DNA of 64,000 bases from Rubrivivax sp. (GTDB taxonomy: Bacteria; Pseudomonadota; Gammaproteobacteria; Burkholderiales; Burkholderiaceae_C): assembly GCA_026125665.1 (NCBI GenBank), contig JAHCKS010000021.1:1-64000 (forward strand), written 5' to 3'. Numbering within the stretch: the stretch's first letter is position 1; each line of letters opens with the position of its first letter. A model generated the notes under the pieces. It saw nothing but the letters and a program-made list of their open reading frames with translations. It had not been told where the DNA came from and searched no databases. Of the stretch, positions 9,436-17,928 are shown in pieces. The position numbers and the translations under genes were made by a program.

Positions 9436-11256
9436 TCAGGGTCGTGTTGGCGCGGCGAGGAACTCTCGCCAATGCGGCACACGCTCCGGCAACTCGCACT
9501 GGAACGGCCGGGCCGAGCCTGGCGCGGCCGGCTCGGCGCGCTCGGGGCACTCGACGAAGAACTCGGCCGCGTCCGGCGAGCGGAACTCGCGCAGCCGTGC
9601 GGCAAGGTGCCGCGCCAGGTCGGCGTGCCCTTGCGCGTCCAGCCACTCGGCCCAGGCGATGAGCAGGCGGCTGTCGAGCAGGTAGTGCACGGTGCTCGCG
9701 AAGGACGCGGCCGGGTCGCGTGTGCCCACCCCGGCGGTCACGGCGGCGTAGTTGGCGTGGTGCGAGAAGAGCACGCTGCGCCGGCCGTTCTCGATGCGCT
9801 GCGCCAGCGGTGCTGCCCCTTCGGCGGAGGCAAAGATGGCGACGACCCGGGTGTAGTCCGCGACGCTGGCGGCGGCACCCAGCACCAGCGCGGCGGCGGC
9901 GGCATTCAGCGCCAGAGACGGGCGGGCTCCTTCATCGTGGACGGGGCGGGACGCGGCGCCACCCACGCCGCCCGGCGCGCGGCGGGGCGCGACGCCGCCG
10001 AGCGCGAAGCCCCACACCCAGGCCAGCGGCAGCAGGAAGTAGGCGTACCACAGCGGATACTCGAGCAGGCTGTGCAGGCCGATCATCAGCACCATCAACA
10101 CGCCCGTGCGCGCGCCGACGCCGCAGGCATCGCCGGCCGGCAGCGACCAGGCGGCACGCGCGGCGCGCCACAGGGCTGCCAGCAGCAGCGTCATCACCGC
10201 GGCGGCCAGCGGCAGGCCGAGCTCCACCGCCAGATGCAGCGGCAGGTTGTGCGTGTGATCGAAGAAGGCCTTGGGGCGATCGGCAAACGGCGTCAAGGTC
10301 CACGCGATGTTGAACTCGCCGAAGCCCACGCCAAGCCAGGGCGACTCGCGGATCAGCGCCAGCGTGTGCGACCAGATGGCGAAGCGGGCGCTGGAGATGT
10401 CGCCGCCGGCCGCCACGTCCTCGGCCACGCGCACGGCGCCGCCGAAGGTGCGCTGCGACACCTCGGCCCACTGGACGAGGCCGAACCAGGCCCCGGCATA
10501 GAGCAGCGGCGCGGTCAGCAGCGCCAGCCGCGTTGGCCGCGCGAGACGTCGGTCGGCCGCGCCCCAGAGGGCGAGCAGCAGGACGCTGAGCACGCCGGTG
10601 CGCGACGCGGTGAGGACGACACCGAAGACGAAGAGCGCCGCCAGGGCAAAGGCGATGCGGCGCGCGAGCGCGCCGAGCTCGGCCAGCGCCACGGTGGCAA
10701 TCAGCGCCCACAGCAGCAGGCTGCTGAGGTGGTTGGGCTGGCGCAGGTTGCCCACCGCGCGGCCGGGCAGGTTGCTGGTGGCGATCCAGTCGCCGTCGGC
10801 GAGGCCGGGAGCGAAGACCTGGACCATGCCGACCAGCACGTTGAGCCCGCCGGCGACGACCCAGGCGGCGGCGAAGGCCGTGAAGAGCGCCTTCGGCTCC
10901 GGCCCCAGCCGAGCGGCCACGCCCGCTGCGACGAGCACTGCGGCGGCGAGCAGCAGGCCGAGCGCCGACAGCGCCAGGCTCGAAGGCAACGCGCCGTGAC
11001 CCGAGGACCAGACCACGCCGGACGCGATGAGAAAGAGCGCGCCCCAGAGCGGGCCACCCCTTGCCGACAGCACCCGCGGCGCGCACGCGAGCACGAACGC
11101 GCCCCAGAGCGCGATCGCCAGCGCCTGGTTCAGGAAGGTGGGCGAGGGCGAGACGTTGTAGGCGAGCAGCGATGGGGCGCTCGCAGCGGCAATGGAGAGG
11201 GTGCCGACGGCGCTCAGCGCATGGCGCGAGCCGGAGGGGAGAGACATGAGCGCCAT
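9436..11256 (-). CDS. PglL-like O-oligosaccharyltransferase / Wzy-type ligase, copy 1
   Basis: Polytopic inner-membrane protein of 606 residues. It has PglL/PilO hallmarks: an N-terminal run of transmembrane helices, GRAVGNLRQPNHLSS (the conserved N-x-x-Q-P-N-H block), TASRTG, a periplasmic FDHTHNLPLHL, and HSLLEYPLWYAYFL near the C-terminal helices. This family moves lipid-linked glycans onto type IV pilins. Two pilins lie upstream on the same strand, which supports that role. Two ATGs (11256 and 11247) could serve as start. It is the last gene of the pilin locus. The substrate glycan cannot be read from the sequence. It could in principle be an O-antigen ligase, but context favours pilin glycosylation. 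Confidence 0.82.
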   Translation of the reverse strand: MALMSLPSGSRHALSAVGTLSIAAASAPSLLAYNVSPSPTFLNQALAIALWGAFVLACAPRVLSARGGPLWGALFLIASGVVWSSGHGALPSSLALSALGLLLAAAVLVAAGVAARLGPEPKALFTAFAAAWVVAGGLNVLVGMVQVFAPGLADGDWIATSNLPGRAVGNLRQPNHLSSLLLWALIATVALAELGALARRIAFALAALFVFGVVLTASRTGVLSVLLLALWGAADRRLARPTRLALLTAPLLYAGAWFGLVQWAEVSQRTFGGAVRVAEDVAAGGDISSARFAIWSHTLALIRESPWLGVGFGEFNIAWTLTPFADRPKAFFDHTHNLPLHLAVELGLPLAAAVMTLLLAALWRAARAAWSLPAGDACGVGARTGVLMVLMIGLHSLLEYPLWYAYFLLPLAWVWGFALGGVAPRRAPGGVGGAASRPVHDEGARPSLALNAAAAALVLGAAASVADYTRVVAIFASAEGAAPLAQRIENGRRSVLFSHHANYAAVTAGVGTRDPAASFASTVHYLLDSRLLIAWAEWLDAQGHADLARHLAARLREFRSPDAAEFFVECPERAEPAAPGSARPFQCELPERVPHWREFLAAPTRP

Positions 11257-11301
11257 TATTGGTGGCGCATCGCGCCTGTTCGCTCGGCGGAACCAGCTAG
11301 G

Positions 11302-13023
11302 CTAGAGCACAGCCTCCTTCGATCTGCCTGGTAACTCGGGGACGACGATCGGGCGCAGTTCGGGGTAGCGCGCCGCGAGCTCGCGCCATGCCTCGCGCAT
11401 CTCGACACAGCGTGGATCGGGATGCATGTGGCAAAGGCTTCGCAGAACGGCCTCGGCTTCGGCACGTTGTCCATTGAGTCCTGCGGCTGTGGCATAACGC
11501 AGCATCACGCCTGGGTACCCGAAGCGCTCGGCCACTTGCTTCATCCATGCGACTTCCGCATCCGGCATGTCGGGGCGTGCGCGGCTGGCTGCGAAGCGAT
11601 GCAACTGGTTCAGCTGCGTCAGCACGATGTGCGGCTCTGTCACAGGCTGCGGCGACGGCGGCGAAATGCGGGCGGCTTCCATGCGGAGGTCCCGAAACAG
11701 CTGCTCCGCCTTCGGGTACTCGATCGCCACGGGGATGAAGATCGCCGCATAGGCGAGGACGGCCACATGAGCGGCGCGCGCCGGGACATGGACGCTGTCC
11801 AGCGGGATCCGTCGACTCGACATGCCGCAGAGAAGTCCCACCGGGACCAGGAAATACGCATAGGCATGCGGATACTCGAGGAGGGCGTGAATCAGAACGC
11901 CCAGCGCCGCCATCGCGCACCAGAACCCCCAAGGATCTCGGCATGCGCGAAAGGTCCGATAGAACCAGAGCACGAGCAGGCAGGACAGGGTCAGCCCGAG
12001 CGGGATGCCGGTCCAGATCACCAAGTCGAGGAAGAGGTTGTGCGCGTGTGATATGTGCTCTCCGACCGGCGGGTGGTCGCCCGCGGCGCGCATCTGCGCA
12101 GCCGAGCCCTGGAGCCAGCCGTATCCAAGCCAGGGCGCCCGAAGTGCGGCGTCGGCCAGGATCAGCCACTGGCGGGGGCGGGTTCCGGCTTGCTGTAGAG
12201 CTTGATCAATCGAGCGACCGACATCCGAGCCGAACAGCAGCTGATTGGCAGAGCCCCAGGCGGCGGCCAGGGCCAGATAGGCCGCTACCCAGGCCGCACA
12301 GGTCACCGGCCCGGGCCTGAGCGGAATGCGGCGGCGAAACCCGAGCGCGAGGATGCACAAGGCCAAGAGCTGCAGAAGCGACGTACGCGAACCTGACATC
12401 GCCATACCTGCCACGAGCCACAAGGAGCAAGTCCAGGTCGTACCGGTACGCAGCACGCCGTGCTGGCGCATCAAGGCGAGAGCAACAAGGCCCAGGAAGG
12501 AGAGCGTGCTGAGGTGATTGGGTTGCGCAACGTTGCCGAATGGTCGTGAACTGGGAGGCCGATCGACCGACCAGATCCCGAAGGTGCCGGGCGCGAGCCA
12601 CTGCTCCATGGCGACGCCGACAGAGAGCACCGCCGCGAGCACCAGTCCGCTGAGGAGCGCATGAACCAGCGTCGGCAGCCCAGCGCCCGTGGCGCGATCA
12701 TCCGCCAAGCCCCAGCCGCACAGCAGTGCCACTGCGAAGGCGGCGAGGTAGAGCAGGACCAGATGGGCGTCACCGCGGAAGTAGAGCTGCCCGGTCGCGC
12801 CCTGCAGCAACACGGCCAGAGCGGCCAATGCCAGCATCGCGAGCCAGCGCAGATCGATCTTCGTGGCTTGGCTGATCAACCACGGAGCCACCAGAGCCAG
12901 TAGCAGGAGCACCCAACCGTCGGACCAGGCGCTCAGCCAGGGCGGGTAGTGATTGGGAACCAGCCATCCAGCCGGCAGCAGGAACATCAGGCCGGCGGCA
13001 AGGCCTTGAGCGCGGGATCTCAT
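11302..13023 (-). CDS. PglL-like O-oligosaccharyltransferase / Wzy-type ligase, copy 2
   Basis: A second polytopic membrane protein of the same family, about 573 residues, 45 bases upstream of copy 1. It shares the family blocks GRPFGNVAQPNHLST, SGSRTSLLQ, ISHAHNLFLDL and HALLEYPHAYAYFL, but is clearly diverged from copy 1. I chose ATG 13023, downstream of the pilin terminator. A longer start at 13140 would run back through that terminator into pilA. Sampled lines have visibly lower GC (roughly 58-68 per cent against about 75 in copy 1), suggesting a different history or faster evolution. It probably glycosylates one or both neighbouring pilins. Confidence 0.8.
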   Translation of the reverse strand: MRSRAQGLAAGLMFLLPAGWLVPNHYPPWLSAWSDGWVLLLLALVAPWLISQATKIDLRWLAMLALAALAVLLQGATGQLYFRGDAHLVLLYLAAFAVALLCGWGLADDRATGAGLPTLVHALLSGLVLAAVLSVGVAMEQWLAPGTFGIWSVDRPPSSRPFGNVAQPNHLSTLSFLGLVALALMRQHGVLRTGTTWTCSLWLVAGMAMSGSRTSLLQLLALCILALGFRRRIPLRPGPVTCAAWVAAYLALAAAWGSANQLLFGSDVGRSIDQALQQAGTRPRQWLILADAALRAPWLGYGWLQGSAAQMRAAGDHPPVGEHISHAHNLFLDLVIWTGIPLGLTLSCLLVLWFYRTFRACRDPWGFWCAMAALGVLIHALLEYPHAYAYFLVPVGLLCGMSSRRIPLDSVHVPARAAHVAVLAYAAIFIPVAIEYPKAEQLFRDLRMEAARISPPSPQPVTEPHIVLTQLNQLHRFAASRARPDMPDAEVAWMKQVAERFGYPGVMLRYATAAGLNGQRAEAEAVLRSLCHMHPDPRCVEMREAWRELAARYPELRPIVVPELPGRSKEAVL

Positions 13024-13044
13024 GTCTTCAGCCGCGGGCGCCCA

Positions 13045-13074
13045 GAAAACAAAACAGGCAGCCGAAGCTGCCTG
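13045..13074 (-). terminator. rho-independent terminator after the distal pilA
   Basis: A perfect 8-base stem (CAGGCAGC/GCTGCCTG, 13055-13074) with loop CGAA is followed on the minus strand by TTTTGTTTTC (13054-13045). It sits 31 bases past the pilA stop and before the second ligase gene. Pilin mRNA should mostly end here, with ligase expression depending on read-through or its own promoter. Confidence 0.88.
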
Positions 13075-13105
13075 ACCGATCAAGAGACCGATGCGGCGGT
13101 CGACG

Positions 13106-13543
13106 CTACTTGCAGGAGCCCGGCCGATAGCGGCGGTCAACCGTCCCGCTGCAGGTCCAGCTGGTGATGTTCCCGCCTGCGGCGATCGTCCCGTTGGGGG
13201 TCAGCGTGATGGTGTCGCTGCCGGCCGCGATCGCTGGGATGTTCCGGATCGTCACGGTGATGACTCCGGCGTCGCTGGTCTGGAGGTTGCCGACGTACTG
13301 GGTGGTGCCGCTACCCTCGCCGCAGCCCCAGTTGTTGGCGGTAGGCAACGAGCCGGTGGAACTCTGCACGGCCTCGGTGATGGTCGTGCGGCAGGCAGAT
13401 GCTGCCAGGATGGCCTCGGAAACCTTGGCGCGGACCGTGTAGTCCTGATAGGCCGGCAGCGCGACGGCGGCCAGGATGCCGATGATCGCCACGACGATCA
13501 TCAGTTCGATGAGGGTGAAACCCTGCTGGATACGACGCTTCAT
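13106..13543 (-). CDS. pilA: type IV pilin, distal tandem copy
   Basis: Major-pilin-type protein of 145 residues. The class IVa leader is MKRRIQQG, with prepilin peptidase cleavage before [16 protein letters not shown] and Glu at mature position 5. The globular part has cysteines at ACRTT, WGCGEG, WTCSG and the C-terminal GSCK; the last two are placed to form the D-region disulfide loop. The start has an AAAGGG element about 10 bases upstream. The encoded protein differs from the proximal copy at a handful of positions in its C-terminal third (for example NIPAIA against NIPQIA, and [12 protein letters not shown] against [12 protein letters not shown]). No promoter is visible in the 62 bases before it, so it is likely co-transcribed with the first copy. 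Confidence 0.95.
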   Translation of the reverse strand: MKRRIQQGFTLIELMIVVAIIGILAAVALPAYQDYTVRAKVSEAILAASACRTTITEAVQSSTGSLPTANNWGCGEGSGTTQYVGNLQTSDAGVITVTIRNIPAIAAGSDTITLTPNGTIAAGGNITSWTCSGTVDRRYRPGSCK

Positions 13544-13574
13544 GGATCAATGCCCTTTCCCTGGCGGCAGAACG

Positions 13575-13593
13575 GCCCTCGACTGCCGAGGGC
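13575..13593 (-). other. intergenic hairpin between the two pilin genes
   Basis: Perfect 7-base stem GCCCTCG/CGAGGGC with loop ACTGC. No T-tract follows on either strand, so it is not a classical terminator. It lies just past the stop of the proximal pilin and may stabilise or punctuate the upstream message. Confidence 0.5.
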
Positions 13594-13605
13594 GCGCTAG
13601 GAGGC

Positions 13606-14043
13606 TTACTTGCAAGAACCGGGCCGGTAGCGGCGGTCGACACTGCCGCTGCACGTCCAGCTGTTGATCGTGCCGCCCGCGGCGATCGTGCCGTTCGGGG
13701 TCAGGGTGATGGTGTCGCTTCCAGCAGCGATCTGCGGGATGTTGCGAATCGTCACGGTGATGACCCCGGCGTCGCTGGTCTGGAGGTTGCCGACGTACTG
13801 GGTGGTGCCGCTACCCTCGCCGCAGCCCCAGTTGTTGGCGGTAGGCAACGAGCCGGTGGAACTCTGCACGGCCTCGGTGATGGTCGTGCGGCAGGCAGAG
13901 GCTGCCAGGATGGCCTCGGAAACCTTGGCGCGGACCGTGTAGTCCTGATAGGCCGGCAGCGCGACGGCGGCCAGGATGCCGATGATCGCCACGACGATCA
14001 TCAATTCGATCAGGGTGAAACCTTGTTGGATGCGGCGCTTCAT
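13606..14043 (-). CDS. pilA: type IV pilin, proximal tandem copy
   Basis: Major-pilin-type protein of 145 residues, the same length as the distal copy and exactly 500 bases upstream of it. Same leader MKRRIQQG and FTLIELMI helix start, with Glu at mature position 5 and the same cysteine pattern. I chose the ATG at 14043 by analogy with the other copy; it has GGAG nine bases upstream. An in-frame ATG 15 bases earlier has no such site. A sigma-54-type promoter lies 51-67 bases upstream of the start. It is the first gene of the pilin locus and likely the most strongly expressed. Confidence 0.95.
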   Translation of the reverse strand: MKRRIQQGFTLIELMIVVAIIGILAAVALPAYQDYTVRAKVSEAILAASACRTTITEAVQSSTGSLPTANNWGCGEGSGTTQYVGNLQTSDAGVITVTIRNIPQIAAGSDTITLTPNGTIAAGGTINSWTCSGSVDRRYRPGSCK

Positions 14044-14093
14044 GGGGTGGAACTCCATTAGGGGAGGCAGGTGAGTTAGGCAACCCCCAAGAT

Positions 14094-14110
14094 CGCACGC
14101 TGCGTGCCAG
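14094..14110 (-). promoter_or_regulatory. sigma-54 (RpoN) type promoter for pilA
   Basis: On the minus strand the sequence reads CTGGCACG-CAGC-GTGCG, against consensus YTGGCACG-N4-TTGCW. The -24 element is perfect; the -12 element keeps GC but has G for the first T. Transcription would begin near 14084, leaving a leader of about 40 bases with GGAG before the start codon. RpoN with PilS/PilR control of pilA is known in other proteobacteria. Confidence 0.72.
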
Positions 14111-14245
14111 GGAGGCCGGCGTCAGCGACCGTGATCCCGGTCACGGCCGGTGACGCGAATTGTCCGTGTGGCGGCCGATGAGCCAGCCGGAAATGTCGCC
14201 ACTGACGCGATTCGTCGGTCTCGCCACCCTGGTCGCCCGCCGAGG

Positions 14246-15028
14246 TCAGTCGGCGAACGTTAGCACCTGGCCGCTTCGAAGGGCCAGCACGGGGTGCCGG
14301 TCGCCAAGGGCCGCGATCTCGGCCATCACCGCTTCAACCTCGCCTGGCTTGATGTGGGTGATGTAGACATCGAAGCCGTTGTTCGGCATTCGCGCCAGTT
14401 CCTGGCCGAGCGTCGCCGGGCACAGGTGCCCGCTGATCGCCGCGAGCTCATGCTCGTCGTCGCGGAACGCGGTCTCGATGACGAGCGCGCGCAGCCGCAG
14501 CTGCGCCAGCCGCTGCCACAGCGCCGGATTCGGCCCGGTGTCGCCGGTGAAGACCCAGGCGCCCTCGCCGCTGTGCACGGCGTAGCCGACGGCAGGCACG
14601 GTGTGAGCGGCACTCAGCACCTCGATGCGCCGGCCGGCGACCTCGACGATGTCGCCGATCTGGATGGCGCGGAAAGCCAGCACGGGGGCATCGACCGTCG
14701 GCAGGCGGGTGAAGTCGGGCCAGATGATGCCGTTGAGCACGTGCATCTTGAGCGCCGCGATGGTGGCCGGCAGCGCGTGCACGAGCACGGGCGGTCGGTC
14801 GAGGGCGGCTCGGCGTCGCGTCACGCTGTCGGCCAGCAGCCCGATCGACAGCACGTGGTCCAGGTGCGAGTGCGTGATGAAGATGTGGTCGACGGCGGCC
14901 ATCTCCTCCAGCGTCAGGTCGCCCACGCCCGTGCCCGCGTCGATGAGCACGCTGTCATCGACGAGAAACGAGGTGGTGCGGCTGCCGGCTGCGATGGAGC
15001 CGGAGCAGCCCAGGACGCGGATCTGCAT
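14246..15028 (-). CDS. MBL-fold hydrolase of the cyclic-nucleotide phosphodiesterase (class II) type
   Basis: Metallo-beta-lactamase-fold protein of about 260 residues. THSHLDH (52-58) is the metal site, in the HxHLDH form typical of class II 3',5'-cyclic-nucleotide phosphodiesterases. Later ligands fit AAHTVPAVGY, FTGDTG and the C-terminal THIKPGE. Predicted to be cytoplasmic; no signal peptide. The conserved start MQIRVLGCSGS fixes ATG 15028, although in-frame starts exist upstream. It is the last gene of the kinase-phosphatase-FHA cassette. Hydrolysis of cAMP is the family expectation, but the true substrate is not shown by the sequence. Confidence 0.78.
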   Translation of the reverse strand: MQIRVLGCSGSIAAGSRTTSFLVDDSVLIDAGTGVGDLTLEEMAAVDHIFITHSHLDHVLSIGLLADSVTRRRAALDRPPVLVHALPATIAALKMHVLNGIIWPDFTRLPTVDAPVLAFRAIQIGDIVEVAGRRIEVLSAAHTVPAVGYAVHSGEGAWVFTGDTGPNPALWQRLAQLRLRALVIETAFRDDEHELAAISGHLCPATLGQELARMPNNGFDVYITHIKPGEVEAVMAEIAALGDRHPVLALRSGQVLTFAD

Positions 15029-15271
15029 GGCACGGGGAGGTCTTCGACCGGGCGCCATGCTCGCCGCGATCGGCCGCTCGGGCAAGTCAAGCCTGCGCAC
15101 TCCGTGCGCAATCGGCGCTAGGTGGAACCACGGGGGCGACCCCCTCGTGAAATACCGCCGCGGGTGCTGCTTCGGCGGCCGCTCCCGGCTGCCGAGCCCG
15201 ACAAGCTGAGCGGCGCGCCAGCGTCCGCCTCAGCGCGGCGAGGCAGGGCGGCGCGCCCCGGCGCGTCCGCC

Positions 15272-15970
15272 TTACCGGTAGATGAACTGCATCTGCGTGC
15301 CGGCAAGCTCGATCACGTCGCCGTTGCGCAGCGGCACCGAGTCGCCGACCAGCGGCGCGCCGTTGATGCTCGGCCGCTGCGCGCCTTCGACGTGGGCGAA
15401 GGTGTAGCCGTTCGGCCGCTTCGTGATCGAGGCGACCTGCACGCCCGGCTTGCCGACCGTGGTGACGACCTTCGTCAGCGCGACCTCGCGGCCTGCCGCG
15501 GCACCGTTCAGAACCTTGATCAGGGCGGCCGGCAGCGCGACCGGCGGCGCCGCCGGGGCGGCCGCGGCGCCGGCTCCCATCCCGCCGCCGCCGTGCCCGG
15601 AGGCCATCGGGCTCGGCGCCTGGAATGGCGGCGGGGCGGAGCCGCCCGGCCGCATGATCATCGTCTTCTCGTATTCGCCCGAGTCGTCGACGAGGTACTT
15701 GATCTTGTACTTGCCGATCTCGACGGTGTCGTTGTGGGCGAGCAGCTGCTTCTTGATCGCCTTGCCGTTGATGTAGGTGCCGTTGGTGCTGTTCAGGTCT
15801 TCGATGAAGACGTCGGCACCCACCATCTGCAGCACGGCGTGCTCGCCGCTGACGGCCAGGTTGTCGATCACGATGTCGTTGTAGGGACGGCGGCCCAGCG
15901 TGGTCTTGTCCTTCGTGATCTGGACTTCCTTGATGACCACTCCGTCGAGCGAAACGACCAGCTTGCCCAT
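15272..15970 (-). CDS. FHA-domain protein with a degenerate second FHA-like domain
   Basis: Cytoplasmic phospho-threonine reader of 232 residues. The N-terminal FHA domain (about 1-92) has LGRRPYNDIVID, SGEHAVL and LNSTNGTYING, matching the G-R, S-x-x-H and N-G binding residues. A short EYEKTMIMRPGG segment follows (Thr103), then a Pro/Ala/Gly linker (about 110-145). The C-terminal domain (about 147-232) resembles FHA in layout (VGKPGVQ, INGAPLVGDSVPLRNGDVIEL) but lacks the Arg and Ser-x-x-His. It lies between the phosphatase and the phosphodiesterase-like gene, so it is probably the output or adaptor of the kinase encoded upstream. Confidence 0.88.
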   Translation of the reverse strand: MGKLVVSLDGVVIKEVQITKDKTTLGRRPYNDIVIDNLAVSGEHAVLQMVGADVFIEDLNSTNGTYINGKAIKKQLLAHNDTVEIGKYKIKYLVDDSGEYEKTMIMRPGGSAPPPFQAPSPMASGHGGGGMGAGAAAAPAAPPVALPAALIKVLNGAAAGREVALTKVVTTVGKPGVQVASITKRPNGYTFAHVEGAQRPSINGAPLVGDSVPLRNGDVIELAGTQMQFIYR

Positions 15971-16086
15971 GTATGCCCTCAGTCGAGTCCGCCGCCGGCA
16001 GTGGCGGCCGCGTCCCTGTTATGTGTGCGTGACGCCACTTCCGCGCCTGTTCCCGCGCCCTGCGGGCCGCCCGCCGCCACCACCGC

Positions 16087-16872
16087 CTAGCGCCGGAAGG
16101 GCCACCAGGAACGCGAAGGCGTGCTCACGCCACCGGAGGCGCGAGCCAGGATCACCGAGATATTATCCTTTCCGCCCGCGTCGTTGGCAGCGGCGATGAG
16201 TGCGCGCGCACATTCGGGCAGCTCGTCGTGAGCCTGCAACAGCTGCTCCAGGCCGGCGTCGTCGACCATGTCCGACAGGCCATCGGAGCACAGCAGGAAG
16301 AGGTCGCCGCCCTGCACCTCGTGCTGGTGGGTCTCCAGCAGCACGTTGTCCTCGACGCCCACGGCGCGCGTCACGAGGTTCTTGTTGGCGCTGAAGGCGG
16401 CCTGCTCGGGCGTGATGAGCCCGGCGTCGATCTGCTCCTGCAGCAGCGAGTGGTCGCGTGTGATCTGCGCGAGCTTGCCGCCGCGCAGCCGGTAGCAGCG
16501 CGAGTCGCCGACGTGCCCGAGCAGCAGCCGGCCCTCACGGAACACGGCCACGACGAGCGTCGTGCCCATGCCGGCGTACTGCGGGTTGGCGTTGGCCGCC
16601 TCGAAGATGGCGCGGTTGGCGTTTTCGACGCAGATGTCCATCGCCCGGCGCACCTCCGCGTCGCTGGCCTGGCTGCTGGCCTCGCGCAGCCAGCGGCCGA
16701 GCTCGGTGGCGATGAAGGAGGTGGCCATGTGGCTGGCCACCTCGCCGGCGTTGTATCCCCCCATGCCGTCGGCGAGCACCGCCAGGGCGACGGCATCGTC
16801 GGTGGCGACCGAGTCCTCGTTGTTGCTGCGCGCGCGGCCGGCGTCGACTGCGGCGGTGAGCTCGATCGTCAT
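16087..16872 (-). CDS. PP2C-family serine/threonine phosphatase
   Basis: Metal-dependent phosphatase of about 261 residues. Motifs in order: RSNNEDS (16-21 region), LADGMGGYNAGEVAS (33-47), LLGHVGDSRCYRL, ITRDHS, LLCSDGLSDMV and GGKDNISVIL, supplying the metal-binding aspartates. Predicted to be cytoplasmic; no transmembrane segment is visible. The start at 16872 (MTIELTAAVDAG) fits the family; an upstream in-frame start at 16998 adds a low-complexity extension. It is the likely partner of the adjacent kinase, reversing its phosphorylation of the FHA protein or other targets. Confidence 0.92.
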   Translation of the reverse strand: MTIELTAAVDAGRARSNNEDSVATDDAVALAVLADGMGGYNAGEVASHMATSFIATELGRWLREASSQASDAEVRRAMDICVENANRAIFEAANANPQYAGMGTTLVVAVFREGRLLLGHVGDSRCYRLRGGKLAQITRDHSLLQEQIDAGLITPEQAAFSANKNLVTRAVGVEDNVLLETHQHEVQGGDLFLLCSDGLSDMVDDAGLEQLLQAHDELPECARALIAAANDAGGKDNISVILARASGGVSTPSRSWWPFRR

Positions 16873-17058
16873 GGGCACTGCGGTCGGTCGTCGTCCAAGG
16901 CAGCGACGGAGGGGTGCCCGAGGGGCGGGGCTGCCGATTGTGCAACGAATCACTTGCCGGCCCGGGCGGTGCGCGGCGGCGGCGTGAATTCGGTCCACCG
17001 CGCCCGGTGGCGCGCGCGACGGTTCGGGCCGGACTCCGCGAAGCCTTCGGCGGGGTTC

Positions 17059-17880
17059 TCAGGCTCCCTGAGCCGCAGCGAGCGCAGCCAGGCGCACGGC
17101 CACGGCGGCGGCATCGTGCGGACGCTGCCGGCGCTCCTTGGCCAGCAGCGCCGCCACCAGGTGCGAGAGCTCCGCCGGCAGATCGGGCCGCAGGCTCGCC
17201 AGCGGCGGTGCCTCGCGGGTGGCGACTTCGCGCAGCAGCGCGCCGAGCGAGTCGGTCGCATGCGGCAGCCGGCCGGCGAGCATCTCGTACAGGACGACGC
17301 CGAGCGCGTAGAGGTCGGTGCGGGCATCGACGTCAGCGTCGGCCAGCTGCTCGGGTGACATGTAGGCCGGTGTGCCTGCGAGCACGCCGGTGCGGCTTCG
17401 CTGCAGGTCGGCCAGCCGGGCGAGGCCGAAGTCCGACAGCTTCACGACGCCGGCCCGGCTGTCCAGCAGGACGTTCGGCGGCTTCAGGTCGCGGTGCACG
17501 ATGCCGGCGGCGTGCGCATGCGCGAGTGCCGCGGCCAGGCGCGCCGCGATGCCGAGCGCCTGCGTCGTCGGCAAGGGTGCGCCGGGTCGGAGGGCCCTTG
17601 CGAGGTCGCCGCCGGCGACGAACTCCATGGCGATGAAGGCAAGGTCACCGGCGCGACCGGCATCGAGGATGCGCACGATGTCGGGGTGGTCGAGCCGGCG
17701 GTGCAGCGCCACCTCGCGCTCGAACGCCTGCGCCAGCTCGCTCGCTTCCGGGCCGTCCAGCGGCAGGGTCTTCAGCGCCACCGTGCGGCCCTGCGCATCC
17801 CGCGCGACGTGCACCGAGCCGAGCCCGCCGTGGCCGAGCAGCCGCTCGATCCGATAGGGCCCGACGCGGGGAGGTGGCAT
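17059..17880 (-). CDS. Hanks-type serine/threonine protein kinase
   Basis: A compact kinase of 273 residues that is essentially only the catalytic domain. Gly-rich loop LGHGGLGSV (15-23), ATP-binding Lys37 (VALK), catalytic HRDLKPPN (129-136, Asp131), DFG (150-152), activation-loop SRTG and GTPAYMSPEQ, all intact. There is no transmembrane helix or extracellular sensor, unlike PknB-type kinases, so signals must reach it inside the cell. It lies between the TerC-UspA gene and the PP2C gene, all on one strand, which suggests a kinase-phosphatase pair acting on the FHA protein. Confidence 0.93.
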   Translation of the reverse strand: MPPPRVGPYRIERLLGHGGLGSVHVARDAQGRTVALKTLPLDGPEASELAQAFEREVALHRRLDHPDIVRILDAGRAGDLAFIAMEFVAGGDLARALRPGAPLPTTQALGIAARLAAALAHAHAAGIVHRDLKPPNVLLDSRAGVVKLSDFGLARLADLQRSRTGVLAGTPAYMSPEQLADADVDARTDLYALGVVLYEMLAGRLPHATDSLGALLREVATREAPPLASLRPDLPAELSHLVAALLAKERRQRPHDAAAVAVRLAALAAAQGA

Positions 17881-17928
17881 GGCCGGGGTCGGCAGCGAGG
17901 GCCTTCTCCGTCGGGCCGCGACCGGCGG

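Noticed and set aside
13024-13140. An N-terminal extension of the second PglL-like ligase to 13140.
   Set aside because: It would read through the pilA terminator and into the pilA 3' end. The ATG at 13023 already gives a complete first membrane helix.
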